Shown: one piece after another, positions 15,670 through 24,647 of the stretch | Position numbering within the stretch: the stretch's first letter is position 1 | How the letters are laid out: each line of letters starts with the position of its first letter | From: Porticoccaceae bacterium | Lineage (GTDB): Bacteria; Pseudomonadota; Gammaproteobacteria; Pseudomonadales; Porticoccaceae | Length of the DNA stretch: 40,095 nt | Assembly: GCA_029254005.1 (NCBI GenBank) | Contig: JAQWYJ010000125.1 | Coordinates: forward strand, 1-40,095 | Reading direction: 5' to 3' | Notes under the pieces: generated by a model | What the model was told of the DNA's origin: nothing | The model's database searches: none | Seen by the model: the letters and a program-made list of their open reading frames with translations, nothing else | Program-made: the position numbers and the translations under genes

Positions 15670-16652
15670 GCAACTTTTTCCTCAGATCGATAATCGAGGA
15701 AAAAGTTCTGTAGCAATTGCCTCTGTTGTTCAGTGGTCTCAAGACCATTGAACACCCTGGTAAAGTTTCTGCCACCAACAAGCGGGTTGATATACCAGCC
15801 TATGTGTTTGCGGGATATACGTAACCCTCCAGCTTCACCATAAAACCGATGCAGTGCCGAAAGGTGCCCAGACATGACTCGCGAACACTCTTCCATACTG
15901 GGTGGGGCCAGCGGCTGACTATATTTTAGAAAATGATTTATTTGATTGAATATCCACGGGTTACCTTGAGCTGCTCTACCAATCATAACCGCCGCCGCAC
16001 CGGTGTGTTTGAGTACTTCTGCCGCTTTTTTAGGGTCCGTAATATCGCCATTAGCAAAAACAGGAATAGATATATTCTGTACTACTTCTGCGATAGTGTC
16101 ATATTCTACTTCACCAACAAAACGACATGCTTTTGTACGGCCGTGAACAGCTAATGCTGATATACCGGCATCTTCGGCAATCTTTGCAATATCCACAGCG
16201 TTACGATTTTGTCTATCCCATCCAGTTCTTATTTTTAGAGTTACGGGAACGTCTACAGCATTTACTGTTGCGGTTAGGATATCTTTTACAAGTTGTGGGT
16301 ATTGCAGAAGAGCCGAACCAGCTGCACGCTTACAGACCTTTTTTGCGGGACAACCCATATTGATGTCAATTATTTCTGCGCCCAATTGAACATTAAAACG
16401 AGCTGCATCTGCCATCATTTGTGGATCATAACCGGCAATTTGCACTGATCTAGGTGCCGGCTCATCACCAAACTGTACCCGCTGACGGGACTTTCGTGTG
16501 TCCCATGTATCAGGATTAGCTGCCACCATTTCTGATACCACTAAGCCAGCACCCATTTTTCTGCACAGTTGGCGAAAAGGTAAGTCGGTCACTCCCGCCA
16601 TTGGTGCAAGTACGGTCTGGCTTTTAATTTGGTATGGGCCAATGCTAAACAC
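15666..16652 (-). CDS. dusB: tRNA-dihydrouridine synthase B
   Basis: A 328-residue FMN-dependent TIM-barrel enzyme that reduces specific uridines in the D-loop of tRNA to dihydrouridine. Family motifs are 'LAPMAGVTDLPFRQLCR' at the N-terminus, 'IDINMGCPAKKV' with the catalytic-loop cysteine, 'VTLKIRTGWD', 'AVHGRTK', 'FANGDITDP' and 'MIGRAAQGNPWIF'. The C-terminal helical domain contains 'RKHIGWYI'. Length and order fit DusB. The start is a GTG at 16,652, with AGAG about six bases ahead. It overlaps fis and forms the classical dusB-fis operon, whose promoter should lie in the 136-base gap before prmA. Confidence 0.95.
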   Translation of the reverse strand: MFSIGPYQIKSQTVLAPMAGVTDLPFRQLCRKMGAGLVVSEMVAANPDTWDTRKSRQRVQFGDEPAPRSVQIAGYDPQMMADAARFNVQLGAEIIDINMGCPAKKVCKRAAGSALLQYPQLVKDILTATVNAVDVPVTLKIRTGWDRQNRNAVDIAKIAEDAGISALAVHGRTKACRFVGEVEYDTIAEVVQNISIPVFANGDITDPKKAAEVLKHTGAAAVMIGRAAQGNPWIFNQINHFLKYSQPLAPPSMEECSRVMSGHLSALHRFYGEAGGLRISRKHIGWYINPLVGGRNFTRVFNGLETTEQQRQLLQNFFLDYRSEEKVA

Positions 16653-16765
16653 GTTAATCTCTAATGAAATGATTACGTATGATACCTTGTCATGTATTGA
16701 TTAAAAAGTGATCAATTGATAATTGTTTTAGTTGTTATAGAATCTGCGGTGATTGGTGGTTAAAA

Positions 16766-16779
16766 CGCGGTTAACCGCG
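16766..16779. other. Perfect palindrome CGCGGTTAACCGCG
   Basis: A 14-base perfect palindrome sits directly downstream of prmA and upstream of dusB. Read on the minus strand it is followed by TTTTAA, so it could fold as a short terminator for prmA. Symmetry this complete would also suit a dimeric regulator at the dusB-fis promoter. The loop would be only four bases, so the terminator reading is weak. Confidence 0.35.
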
Positions 16780-16788
16780 GTAGTATTT

Positions 16789-17673
16789 CTATAAGTCGGT
16801 TTTTTTCGCACTTAGCTGTGCCCACTCTGATTCGATGATGGGGGTAAAGAAGGTAAAGTTGCTTGTGTAGGGTTTTGCCACAGCATCAATCTGACTATCT
16901 AAAAGACCTGCTAAGCATAAGAGGCCGGAAGGTTTGGTTATGTCGCATAGTTTCGGTGCTAATTGAATGAGAGGTGCAGCTAAAATATTTGCAACAACAA
17001 CATCCGCGGTTAATGTATGCGGCAATTCCTCTGGTAGAAAAGTTTGCAGTCGCTTATCAACTATGTTGTTCCGTACCGCATTGTCTCGACTTGCCAGCAG
17101 AGCTTGCGGGTCATTGTCTACCGCAATAACGTTTTTGGCACCCAAAAGTAAGGCTGCAATACCCAATATGCCGGAGCCGCAGCCGTAATCAATGACAGTC
17201 TTACCGCTTAGATTTTGGGAATCGAGCCACTTCAGGCAGAGATGAGTTGTTGGATGACTGCCGGTACCGAAGGCTAGACCTGGGTCTAGGCTTAAATTAA
17301 CGGCATTTGGGTCTGGTGCCTCTATCCAGCTGGGGCATATCCACAGGCGTTGACCGCATTGAAGTGGCTGAAAATGTTGTTTCCATTCTTGAGACCAGTC
17401 TTTGTCTTCAAGTTGTTCCCATCGCTTAGATATTGTAGCGGGTAAATGACTGGTTAATCGTGCATCAATAGATTCTGTATCGGTACCTGAAGGAAATAGT
17501 GCCGTCATTACACAGGCATCCCACAGAGGTGTTTCTCCAACGGCGGGTTCCAAAATAGGTTGATCTGCGGCATCTTGAAGAGTTACAGAAAGAGCGCCAA
17601 GTGCTAATACAGCTGCTTCAGCCTCAGCGCTACGTTCAGGAGAGCAGTCAATGATGAGCTGGATCCATTGCAT
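16789..17673 (-). CDS. prmA: Ribosomal protein L11 methyltransferase
   Basis: A 294-residue SAM-dependent methyltransferase that trimethylates ribosomal protein L11. The N-terminal about 100 residues are the L11-binding domain (MQWIQLIIDCSPERSAEAEA). The SAM-binding core has 'DPGLAFGTGSHPTTHLCLKWL', motif I 'VIDYGCGSGILGIAALLLGA', the acidic 'AVDNDPQAL', and the 'VVANILAAPL' catalytic-pocket motif, all typical of PrmA. Length matches E. coli PrmA (293). A GAGG lies about 12 bases before the ATG. It follows accC on the same strand with a 48-base gap; accB-accC-prmA is a usual neighbourhood. Confidence 0.96.
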   Translation of the reverse strand: MQWIQLIIDCSPERSAEAEAAVLALGALSVTLQDAADQPILEPAVGETPLWDACVMTALFPSGTDTESIDARLTSHLPATISKRWEQLEDKDWSQEWKQHFQPLQCGQRLWICPSWIEAPDPNAVNLSLDPGLAFGTGSHPTTHLCLKWLDSQNLSGKTVIDYGCGSGILGIAALLLGAKNVIAVDNDPQALLASRDNAVRNNIVDKRLQTFLPEELPHTLTADVVVANILAAPLIQLAPKLCDITKPSGLLCLAGLLDSQIDAVAKPYTSNFTFFTPIIESEWAQLSAKKTDL

Positions 17674-17721
17674 ACTTAAATAAACACCTCAGATTCTATT
17701 ATTCTTGGGCGTACACTTAGC

Positions 17722-19062
17722 TTATAAACCAAGTTTTTTTTCAAGATAATGAATATTAACACCACCTTTTCTAAATGCTTCGTCTCTCACTAAATCTTCA
17801 TGTAAAGGGATGTTAGTTTTTATACCGTCAATAACCATTTCATCAAGAGCAATACGCATGCGGGACAAAGCAGTTTGTCGGTCGCGGCCGTAAGTAATGA
17901 CTTTGCCTATCAAGGAATCATAATTTGGTGGCACACGATAGCCATTATAAATATGAGAATCGACACGAATACCATTACCCCCCGGCGCATGATAAGCCTC
18001 AATGGTGCCAGGCTGAGGCATAAAAGTAACTGGATCTTCAGCGTTAATTCGGCATTCAAACGCATGGCCATGGAAAGTGATGTCATCTTGGGTGAACCCC
18101 AGTGGGCGGCCACTAGCAATTCGTAGCTGCTCTTTCACAATATCCACGCCGGTGATCATTTCGGATACAGGATGTTCCACCTGAACGCGAGTATTCATCT
18201 CAATAAAGTAAAAGTGCCCGTCTTCATAGAGAAATTCAAAGGTTCCTGCGCCACGGTAGTTGATTTGAATACAGGCATTTACACAGCTAGTGAATACTGC
18301 TTGCCTAGCTTCTTCTGGAATTCCCGGAGCGGGAGCTTCTTCTAGTACTTTTTGATGGCGTCGCTGAAGTGAGCAGTCTCTGTCGCCTAAATGTATTGCG
18401 TGCCCTTGACCATCAGCAAGAATCTGTACTTCTACGTGACGCGGGTTCTGTAAGAATTTTTCCATGTAAACTGTGCCATCGCCAAAGGCTGCTGCTGCCT
18501 CTGTTTTGGTAATACTAACGGCATTAATTAATCCATCTTCACTCTCTACAACGCGCATACCACGACCACCACCGCCAGCGGCTGCTTTGATAATTACTGG
18601 ATACCCAATCCTAGTTGCAATTTGACGCAGTTGACTTTCGTTGGTGGTAAGAGGACCGTCAGAGCCAGGAACCGTGGGAACACCGGCTAACTTCATAGCT
18701 TTAATTGCGGCAACTTTATCACCCATAATTCTTATTGTGTCAGCCTTTGGTCCTATAAAAACAAAACCGCTATTTTCTACTTGATCGGCAAAATCAGCAT
18801 TTTCAGCTAAAAACCCGTACCCTGGATGAACGCCAGTCGCACCAGTTATTTCCATGGCACTAATAATGGCTGGAACATTTAGGTAGCTTTGCGGCGAGGG
18901 GTTTGGCCCAATACATACTGCTTCATCGGCAAGTTTGACATGCTTCAATGCGGCGTCCACCTTGGAATGCACCGCTACGGTTTTAATATCAAGCTCTTTA
19001 CAGGCTCGAAGTATTCTAAGAGCTATTTCACCACGATTGGCGATAAGTACTTTATCCAACAT
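17722..19062 (-). CDS. accC: Biotin carboxylase subunit of acetyl-CoA carboxylase
   Basis: A 446-residue ATP-grasp enzyme that carboxylates the biotin carried by AccB, using ATP and bicarbonate, in the first step of fatty-acid synthesis. The N-terminal '[21 protein letters not shown]' is diagnostic. Further motifs are '[12 protein letters not shown]', the glycine-rich ATP loop '[12 protein letters not shown]', '[19 protein letters not shown]', '[16 protein letters not shown]' with the Mg ligands and catalytic Arg, and 'ECRINAEDP'. Length matches E. coli AccC (449). It follows accB by 20 bases, giving the conserved accB-accC operon. It may be autoregulated at accB as in E. coli, but nothing in the sequence shows this. 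Confidence 0.98.
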   Translation of the reverse strand: MLDKVLIANRGEIALRILRACKELDIKTVAVHSKVDAALKHVKLADEAVCIGPNPSPQSYLNVPAIISAMEITGATGVHPGYGFLAENADFADQVENSGFVFIGPKADTIRIMGDKVAAIKAMKLAGVPTVPGSDGPLTTNESQLRQIATRIGYPVIIKAAAGGGGRGMRVVESEDGLINAVSITKTEAAAAFGDGTVYMEKFLQNPRHVEVQILADGQGHAIHLGDRDCSLQRRHQKVLEEAPAPGIPEEARQAVFTSCVNACIQINYRGAGTFEFLYEDGHFYFIEMNTRVQVEHPVSEMITGVDIVKEQLRIASGRPLGFTQDDITFHGHAFECRINAEDPVTFMPQPGTIEAYHAPGGNGIRVDSHIYNGYRVPPNYDSLIGKVITYGRDRQTALSRMRIALDEMVIDGIKTNIPLHEDLVRDEAFRKGGVNIHYLEKKLGL

Positions 19063-19082
19063 GATTTGGGTTCCGGACGCGA

Positions 19083-19532
19083 TTAAAGAATAGTAAATAG
19101 AGGTTGGTCGAATTCTATTGGTTCGCCATCTTCTACTAAAATGGCCCCGATAACACCGCTTTTGTCAGCCTCAATTTGATTCATCATTTTCATCGCCTCA
19201 ATAATACAGAGTACGTCACCAACTGAAACTGTCTGACCTACACTGACAAATGCTGGAGATCCGGGTGCGGGGGACGCATAAAAGCTACCCACCATCGGTG
19301 AGGTCACGTTGTGGCCTTGAACAATTTGCTGAGTCTCTTGTGCTGGAGCAGTTGCAGGTGTTGCCATTAGTGGGGTTGCTGGAGGTAGTGCCATCGGTGG
19401 TTGAGCGGCATAAGCTACAGCGGGGCCTCCACGGCTAATACGCACTGAGTCATCGCCTTCGGTAATCTCAAGTTCATTGATGTTTGATTCTTCTAGTAGC
19501 TCAATAAGCTTTTTTACTTTGCGGATATCCAT
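19083..19532 (-). CDS. accB: Biotin carboxyl carrier protein of acetyl-CoA carboxylase
   Basis: A 149-residue carrier protein. Residues 1-35 form the N-terminal domain '[23 protein letters not shown]', followed by a Pro/Ala-rich flexible linker (about 40-75) and the biotinyl domain. The biotinylated lysine is in '[15 protein letters not shown]', in the family's canonical A-M-K-M motif, and the 'thumb' region is the segment '[17 protein letters not shown]'. Biotin is attached by BirA (not in the window). GAGAG six bases before the ATG supports the start. It precedes accC, and aroQ lies 23 bases upstream, so aroQ-accB-accC is one transcript. Confidence 0.97.
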   Translation of the reverse strand: MDIRKVKKLIELLEESNINELEITEGDDSVRISRGGPAVAYAAQPPMALPPATPLMATPATAPAQETQQIVQGHNVTSPMVGSFYASPAPGSPAFVSVGQTVSVGDVLCIIEAMKMMNQIEADKSGVIGAILVEDGEPIEFDQPLFTIL

Positions 19533-19555
19533 ATAAGTCTCTCAATCGGAATTAA

Positions 19556-19993
19556 TTATTTTAGTATATTTAGGGCCGCATGGAGGGCCAGCTCGTAACT
19601 CGTAACACCAAAGCCACCTATAACACCTTCGGCGATATCAGAGAAATAAGAAAATTGTCTAAATTCTTCTCGTGCATGTACGTTGGACAGATGTACTTCT
19701 ATAAAGGGAATGTTGACCCCAAGTAACGCATCTCGTAGAGCAATACTGGTATGTGTAAATGCGCCTGGGTTAAAGATAATAAGGCGGACATCGTCTGCCA
19801 GCGCGCTATGAATAGTTTGAATTAGTTCATGTTCTGCATTGCTTTGATAAGTGCTGAGCTGATGACCATGTGACTTTGCTAGGGTGATCATTTGCTGATC
19901 AATATTAGTCAACGTTTCAGATCCGTAAACCTGTGGTTCACGCGTGCCGAGCAAATTGAGATTTGGACCGTGTAAGAGCAGTAGCTTTGCCAT
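19556..19993 (-). CDS. aroQ: Type II 3-dehydroquinate dehydratase
   Basis: A 145-residue enzyme of the shikimate pathway that dehydrates 3-dehydroquinate; type II members are dodecamers. Motifs are the N-terminal '[16 protein letters not shown]' with the catalytic loop Tyr ('VYG' for 'iYG'), '[10 protein letters not shown]', the catalytic-His segment '[19 protein letters not shown]', and '[17 protein letters not shown]'. The length is typical. It is the first gene of the aroQ-accB-accC-prmA run. The 277 bases upstream, before dsbD, are AT-rich and should contain the promoter, but I could not pick a convincing -35/-10 pair. Confidence 0.97.
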   Translation of the reverse strand: MAKLLLLHGPNLNLLGTREPQVYGSETLTNIDQQMITLAKSHGHQLSTYQSNAEHELIQTIHSALADDVRLIIFNPGAFTHTSIALRDALLGVNIPFIEVHLSNVHAREEFRQFSYFSDIAEGVIGGFGVTSYELALHAALNILK

Positions 19994-20270
19994 ATCAAAA
20001 CACCGGATGTTAAACGAACAAGCGTGAAGTCTGCACTAATTTTTCGGATCTGTCTATTTTTCGAATTAAAAATTGTATTTTCGACGAAATTAAAGGAAAT
20101 TAACCTTATTTTTTGGTCATTTTAGCGACATTTATATTTTTAGAATAGTATTAAACCGACGTTTGCATCATTTAGGTGCAGGATAGGGGCGAAATTTAGT
20201 TTTTTTAAGTAAAGTTGATTAAATTCGATAAAATTCGGCAATTATGAAGCTATTTTCTCCGATCTTGTCG

Positions 20271-22019
20271 CTATTGTATAGAAATGGCGCTAAGAACAAT
20301 GTTTTCTGTTAAAATTTGTGGTAGCACTTCAGGATCACCTGAGCCTGCTGGATAGGCGAGGTAAAGCGGCACACCGCTGCGTTGAAACTGATTGAGTAAT
20401 AATGTGATTTTAGGGTCGTTGTTAGTCCAGTCACCCTTGAGGTAGGTTACCTGGTTATCGTTGAGGGTTTGATAAAAATTATCGGTAAAGGCAACACGTT
20501 CATTAGCCAGACAAGTGATACACCAGTCGGCGGTGAGGTTAATAAATACTGGCTGCTGGGTCTTGCGAAGCTCTGCGAGCCTCTCTGGGGAGTAGGGTTC
20601 CCAACGCTTTGGTTCGTTGTCTTTTGAAATAGACAGCACTGGTGCTGCCATGGCACCTAAGAGGCACAGAGCCGCAAATGCGTTAGTCCACGTTATATCT
20701 GTCATTTTTCTGTCGGCTTTTTGACGTAGTTTTGTCAGCCACAGTGACATCGCTATAAGAATCACACCAAGTACCACCACAGCAAGCACATCTACGCTAG
20801 TTTGACGTCCAACCACCCATAATAACCAAACTGCAGTCATATACAGTGGAAACGCCAGGAATTGCTTGAAGGTATCCATCCATAAGCCAGGCTTGGGGAG
20901 TTTTTTGCTTAAGCTAGGGATCCATGTAAGAAGAACAAATGGCAGCGCCATGCCCAGACCCAGGCAAGCAAAAACGAGTAACGCTATCATGGTAGGTTGA
21001 GAGATAGCGAATCCCAATGCAGGGCCCATAAAGGGTGCTGTACAAGGGCTTGCGACCGTAGTCGCTAGAACACCGGTCATGAAAGAGGAGGATAACCCTT
21101 CGTTTTGCTGGGTGTTCTGTCCAACAGACATTAAGCTAGTTCCAATTTCTAGATACCCAGAAAATGCTAATCCCATGACAAAGAACAGGTAAATAAGCGC
21201 CGTGACAAAGATCGGAGACTGCAGTTGAAATCCCCATCCTATGGCTTCTCCGGCAGCACGCAAACTAAGCATAGCAGCGGCGATACCAACAAAACTTGCA
21301 ATAACACCAAAAGCGTAAGCAAAACCATGCGCCTGTTTTTGTTTTTGTGTTTGGTGTGTTAGGCCAAAACTCATGGCTTTGATCGATAATAACGGAAACA
21401 CACAGGGCATGAGATTTAGGATCATACCGCCGACCAAGGCAAAGCCCAGCACCCAGAGTAGAGACAGTTGAGCATCTTGTTGACTTGGTACCATTGCAGC
21501 TAGCGCTGAGGCGGAAGGTGAATCGCTTATCTTGACATTTTTGGTTGTAAGGTCAATGGTTAACCACTGTTTGTAGGGTGGATAACAAAGTCCAGCATCG
21601 GCACACCCCTGTGACTCTATTTCAAGCTCCATACTGGTTTGGGTTGATTTGAATGGCAATTCTATGACGGTTTGTAAATAATAAACTTCTAATTCTTGCT
21701 CAAAAAAATCATCGTATTTTGAAATACCTTTATTAAACTTAGGTGCCTGGAGCTGTGTTGTGGCGTCTACTGCATTGAACTTAAATCGATTACGGTAAAG
21801 ATAATAATCAGGTTCAATCTTCCAATCTAATACCAGTTTATCATTCTGGATTTCTATAGATACCTGATATACCTGCTCCACTGGAAGGAAAGTATTGGAG
21901 GAGGTTAGCAGCGATGATGAATTAGTTGCAGCGCTACTGGTGAAATCATTTTGACTATGGCTGTTTAGCGAAACGAGGGAGGTAAACATAAACAGCAAAG
22001 AAAGTAGTCGAATGGTCAT
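20271..22019 (-). CDS. dsbD: Thiol:disulfide interchange protein DsbD
   Basis: A 582-residue inner-membrane protein that passes electrons from cytoplasmic thioredoxin to periplasmic disulfide isomerases and cytochrome-maturation factors. The start at 22,019 gives a signal peptide (MTIRLLSLLFMFTSLVSL) with AAGGA seven bases ahead; a longer frame upstream lacks that fit. The N-terminal alpha domain carries the Cys pair in 'CADAGLCYPP'. The eight-helix domain holds the membrane Cys pair in 'LMPCVFPLLSIK' and 'ASPCTAPFMGP'. The C-terminal thioredoxin-like domain has 'DWCITCLANE'. All three redox pairs are present. It faces away from the copper-chaperone gene. Confidence 0.95.
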   Translation of the reverse strand: MTIRLLSLLFMFTSLVSLNSHSQNDFTSSAATNSSSLLTSSNTFLPVEQVYQVSIEIQNDKLVLDWKIEPDYYLYRNRFKFNAVDATTQLQAPKFNKGISKYDDFFEQELEVYYLQTVIELPFKSTQTSMELEIESQGCADAGLCYPPYKQWLTIDLTTKNVKISDSPSASALAAMVPSQQDAQLSLLWVLGFALVGGMILNLMPCVFPLLSIKAMSFGLTHQTQKQKQAHGFAYAFGVIASFVGIAAAMLSLRAAGEAIGWGFQLQSPIFVTALIYLFFVMGLAFSGYLEIGTSLMSVGQNTQQNEGLSSSFMTGVLATTVASPCTAPFMGPALGFAISQPTMIALLVFACLGLGMALPFVLLTWIPSLSKKLPKPGLWMDTFKQFLAFPLYMTAVWLLWVVGRQTSVDVLAVVVLGVILIAMSLWLTKLRQKADRKMTDITWTNAFAALCLLGAMAAPVLSISKDNEPKRWEPYSPERLAELRKTQQPVFINLTADWCITCLANERVAFTDNFYQTLNDNQVTYLKGDWTNNDPKITLLLNQFQRSGVPLYLAYPAGSGDPEVLPQILTENIVLSAISIQ

Positions 22020-22262
22020 CTGGAGTTCCTTAGAGTCTCTTTGACAGCATTTAAACACAAACCATTTGTACGAATTTTATTACTGATTGTATCCGTATTT
22101 TAATAAAGACGGTATTTTTCGGCTCATTTTCACCTTTTGATCAAAAATTATGGTCTAAACTACTCACTAATGAATAAAATGCTATGAGTTTAAAATGACG
22201 AATTTTAATCCCATGCTATAGTTATCGGCAAGCGTTTAAGTTTTATCTATTGGAGGAATTGT

Positions 22263-22727
22263 TTGAAACATGTTTTATTATTACTAGCGGCACTTAGTGC
22301 TATTCCAGTATTTGCTGACAAAGCACCTATTGTTGATAAGCTAGTGCTTAATGTAACTGATGCTTACATAAGAACCATGCCGCCAGGCCAAAGAGTGACT
22401 GCTGGCTTTTTAACTATAAGTAATGATGGTGCTGAGGACTGCCAAATTTTGTCAGCCACATCCTCTTTTTCTGAGCGAATTGAGTTCCATCAGCATTTAT
22501 ACGCGGATGGTATGATGCAAATGCGGCCTTTAGCGCAGGTCCTAGTGACTGCTGGTGAAACTGTTAAATTTAGTCCCGGAGGCCTTCATCTGATGCTTTT
22601 TGATGTTGCAAAGCCATTGGTTGTAAATGCGATTGTGCCAATACGATTGCTGACAGACCATTGCGGAACTTTATTGGTAAATCTCCAGATAAGAAATTTA
22701 CTGCAGCGGCCCATGATGGAGCATTGA
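22263..22727 (+). CDS. PCu(A)C periplasmic copper chaperone
   Basis: A 154-residue exported protein of the PCu(A)C family, which carries Cu(I) to the CuA site of cytochrome oxidase or buffers periplasmic copper. A signal peptide (MKHVLLLLAALSAIPVFA) is followed by the 'AYIRTMPPGQRVTAGFLTI' strand. The copper site matches the H(x)M...M...HxM pattern: 'EFHQHLYADGMMQMRP' and, after about 20 residues, 'PGGLHLMLFD'. The start is a TTG at 22,263, supported by GGAGG six bases ahead; no ATG is suitably placed. It has 2 bases to the next gene, so the two are co-transcribed. Confidence 0.88.
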   Translation: MKHVLLLLAALSAIPVFADKAPIVDKLVLNVTDAYIRTMPPGQRVTAGFLTISNDGAEDCQILSATSSFSERIEFHQHLYADGMMQMRPLAQVLVTAGETVKFSPGGLHLMLFDVAKPLVVNAIVPIRLLTDHCGTLLVNLQIRNLLQRPMMEH

Positions 22728-22729
22728 TT

Positions 22730-23791
22730 ATGGCTTTTTTTACTAACATGAAATCTGCTTGGAAGCGTTTGTTCAGTGACACAGGGGCTACATTATCCGA
22801 AGAATATGTTGGGGAAAATGCACCTAAAGCGGTTCGTTTTGGTTTGTATTCTGTGGTTGTTATTTTTGTATTTTTGATTGGTTTAGGCTTGTATTGGAGC
22901 TCTGAGCCAGCTGAATTCAATGTTGTTGAAAATGACAATGCTCAGAGCAAACAATTGATTGGAGCCACAACAACGAGCACATTAATAAAGGTTGTCGAGG
23001 TATTGTTAAATAAACCTGGTGGCTATTTAAGTAATGACATATTGCCTCCTGGCGTATGGATGGACAATCTGCCTAACTGGGAATATGGAGTACTTATTCA
23101 AGTTAGAGATCTGAGTAAAGCCATGCGGGAATCTTTCAGTCGTTCTCAGTCGCAGTCCACGGAAGATTACGATCTCTCTTTGGCTGAACCGCGCTTTAAT
23201 GTTGATCACCAAAGCTGGGCAGTTCCATGGCCAGAACGAGAATACAGTGACGGACGAGACTACCTGGATAATTATTTGACCCGCTTACAAGATCAAGAAA
23301 CCTACGATGCTCAGTTTTATGCCCGTGCTGATAACCTAAGATATTGGCTAGGTACGGTTGAAAAGCGTCTGGGAAGTCTTTCACAGCGGCTCTCTGCGAG
23401 TGTTGGCCAACGTCGGATAAATACAGATTTAGCAGGCTCTGATGGTGCTTTGCAGTCGACTTACACGCCAAAAGAACTTATGGTCAAAACTAGTTGGTGG
23501 CAGATAGATAATGTTTTCTATGAGGCGCGTGGTACAGCTTGGGCTTTGGTACATTTCCTGAAGGCCATAGAGGTAGATTATGGTAATGTATTAGCAAAGA
23601 AAAACGCATTGGCAAGTGTTCAACAAATTATTCGTGAGCTAGAGATGACGCAGCAGCCAATGCGTACGCCTATGATTGTAAACGGTGAAGGATTTGGGCT
23701 ACTTGCCAATCATTCGTTGGTAATGGCTTCTTATATCAGTCGCGCAAATGCGGCGATTATTGATTTGCGAGAATTACTGTCCAAAGGCTAG
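22730..23791 (+). CDS. DUF2333 family membrane-anchored protein
   Basis: A 353-residue protein of the DUF2333 family found in many Gammaproteobacteria; its function is unknown. The start at 22,730 follows the copper-chaperone stop directly and has GGAG eight bases ahead; a longer frame from 22,661 would overlap that gene. A single membrane helix lies at about residues 38-58 ([16 protein letters not shown]). The rest is predicted periplasmic and mostly helical, with '[19 protein letters not shown]', '[19 protein letters not shown]' and '[21 protein letters not shown]' as recognisable conserved blocks. Its stop codon overlaps that of rpiA on the opposite strand. Confidence 0.85.
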   Translation: MAFFTNMKSAWKRLFSDTGATLSEEYVGENAPKAVRFGLYSVVVIFVFLIGLGLYWSSEPAEFNVVENDNAQSKQLIGATTTSTLIKVVEVLLNKPGGYLSNDILPPGVWMDNLPNWEYGVLIQVRDLSKAMRESFSRSQSQSTEDYDLSLAEPRFNVDHQSWAVPWPEREYSDGRDYLDNYLTRLQDQETYDAQFYARADNLRYWLGTVEKRLGSLSQRLSASVGQRRINTDLAGSDGALQSTYTPKELMVKTSWWQIDNVFYEARGTAWALVHFLKAIEVDYGNVLAKKNALASVQQIIRELEMTQQPMRTPMIVNGEGFGLLANHSLVMASYISRANAAIIDLRELLSKG

Positions 23792-24474
23792 TTAGACGAA
23801 ACTGCCAAATGTTTTATGATGCCGTCTTGGGTCGCCAAAAAAAGTACATCAGCTGGTTTAAGGGCAAATAAACCATTGGTAACAACTCCAGTGATTTGGT
23901 TAATTTTTTCTTCTAGAGCACAGGCCGACGCCATGGGATATAGATGATGTACATCAAGAATTAAATTACCGTTATCGGTTACCACATTCTCACGCAACAC
24001 TGGGTCACCGCCTAGTTTGACTAGTTCACGAGCTACATGACTTCGCGCCATAGGAATGACTTCAACAGGTAGCGGAAAGCATCCTAGGTGTCTAACCCAT
24101 TTGCTTTCATCGGCGATACAAACAAATTCATTGGCAACAGCGGTAACAATCTTTTCTCGCGTCAAGGCGGCACCGCCGCCTTTAATAAGTTCTAAATGTG
24201 CGTTGGCTTCGTCCGCACCGTCTACATATAAGGTTACTTCTGAGACAGCATTTAGTTCAAACACACTGATGCCATGATCACGCAGGCGCTTAGCTGAGTC
24301 TTCAGAGCTAGCGACAGTGCCTAAAAACAAATGTTTATGATTTGCAAGTAAATCAATAAAACAGTTAGCGGTTGAGCCAGTACCTATACCTAAAATGCTG
24401 TCAGGATCTAGTTTAGCTAATGTGTAATCCAAAGCAGCCTGTGCTACTGCTTGTTTGAGTTCATTCTGATCCAT
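23788..24474 (-). CDS. rpiA: Ribose-5-phosphate isomerase A
   Basis: A 228-residue enzyme interconverting ribose-5-phosphate and ribulose-5-phosphate in the pentose phosphate pathway. Motifs are '[15 protein letters not shown]' (phosphate loop), '[30 protein letters not shown]', read here as the DGAD and KGGG catalytic segments, and 'PVEVIPMA'. The length matches E. coli RpiA (219) with small extensions. It is divergent from ilvA, with 173 bases between the two starts holding both promoters. Rpi and threonine deaminase adjacency is common in gammaproteobacteria. Confidence 0.97.
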   Translation of the reverse strand: MDQNELKQAVAQAALDYTLAKLDPDSILGIGTGSTANCFIDLLANHKHLFLGTVASSEDSAKRLRDHGISVFELNAVSEVTLYVDGADEANAHLELIKGGGAALTREKIVTAVANEFVCIADESKWVRHLGCFPLPVEVIPMARSHVARELVKLGGDPVLRENVVTDNGNLILDVHHLYPMASACALEEKINQITGVVTNGLFALKPADVLFLATQDGIIKHLAVSSN

Positions 24475-24647
24475 GTGTTATTCCAGTTTGCTATAGTGCC
24501 CGGGGGGTCAGATTATACGATGAATCCCTAAATAAGTCAGATTCATCAGAGCGACTATGTAAAAAATCTTGAATAACTGGGCAAAGAAACTGGCGTAACC
24601 GTTAATATAAACTTACCATTGCCAACTAGACAAAGGGTGAACTACCA

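Noticed and set aside
20000-20270. A possible gene or RNA between aroQ and dsbD
   Set aside because: The 270 bases are AT-rich with no frame or stable hairpin I could defend; treated as promoter and spacer.
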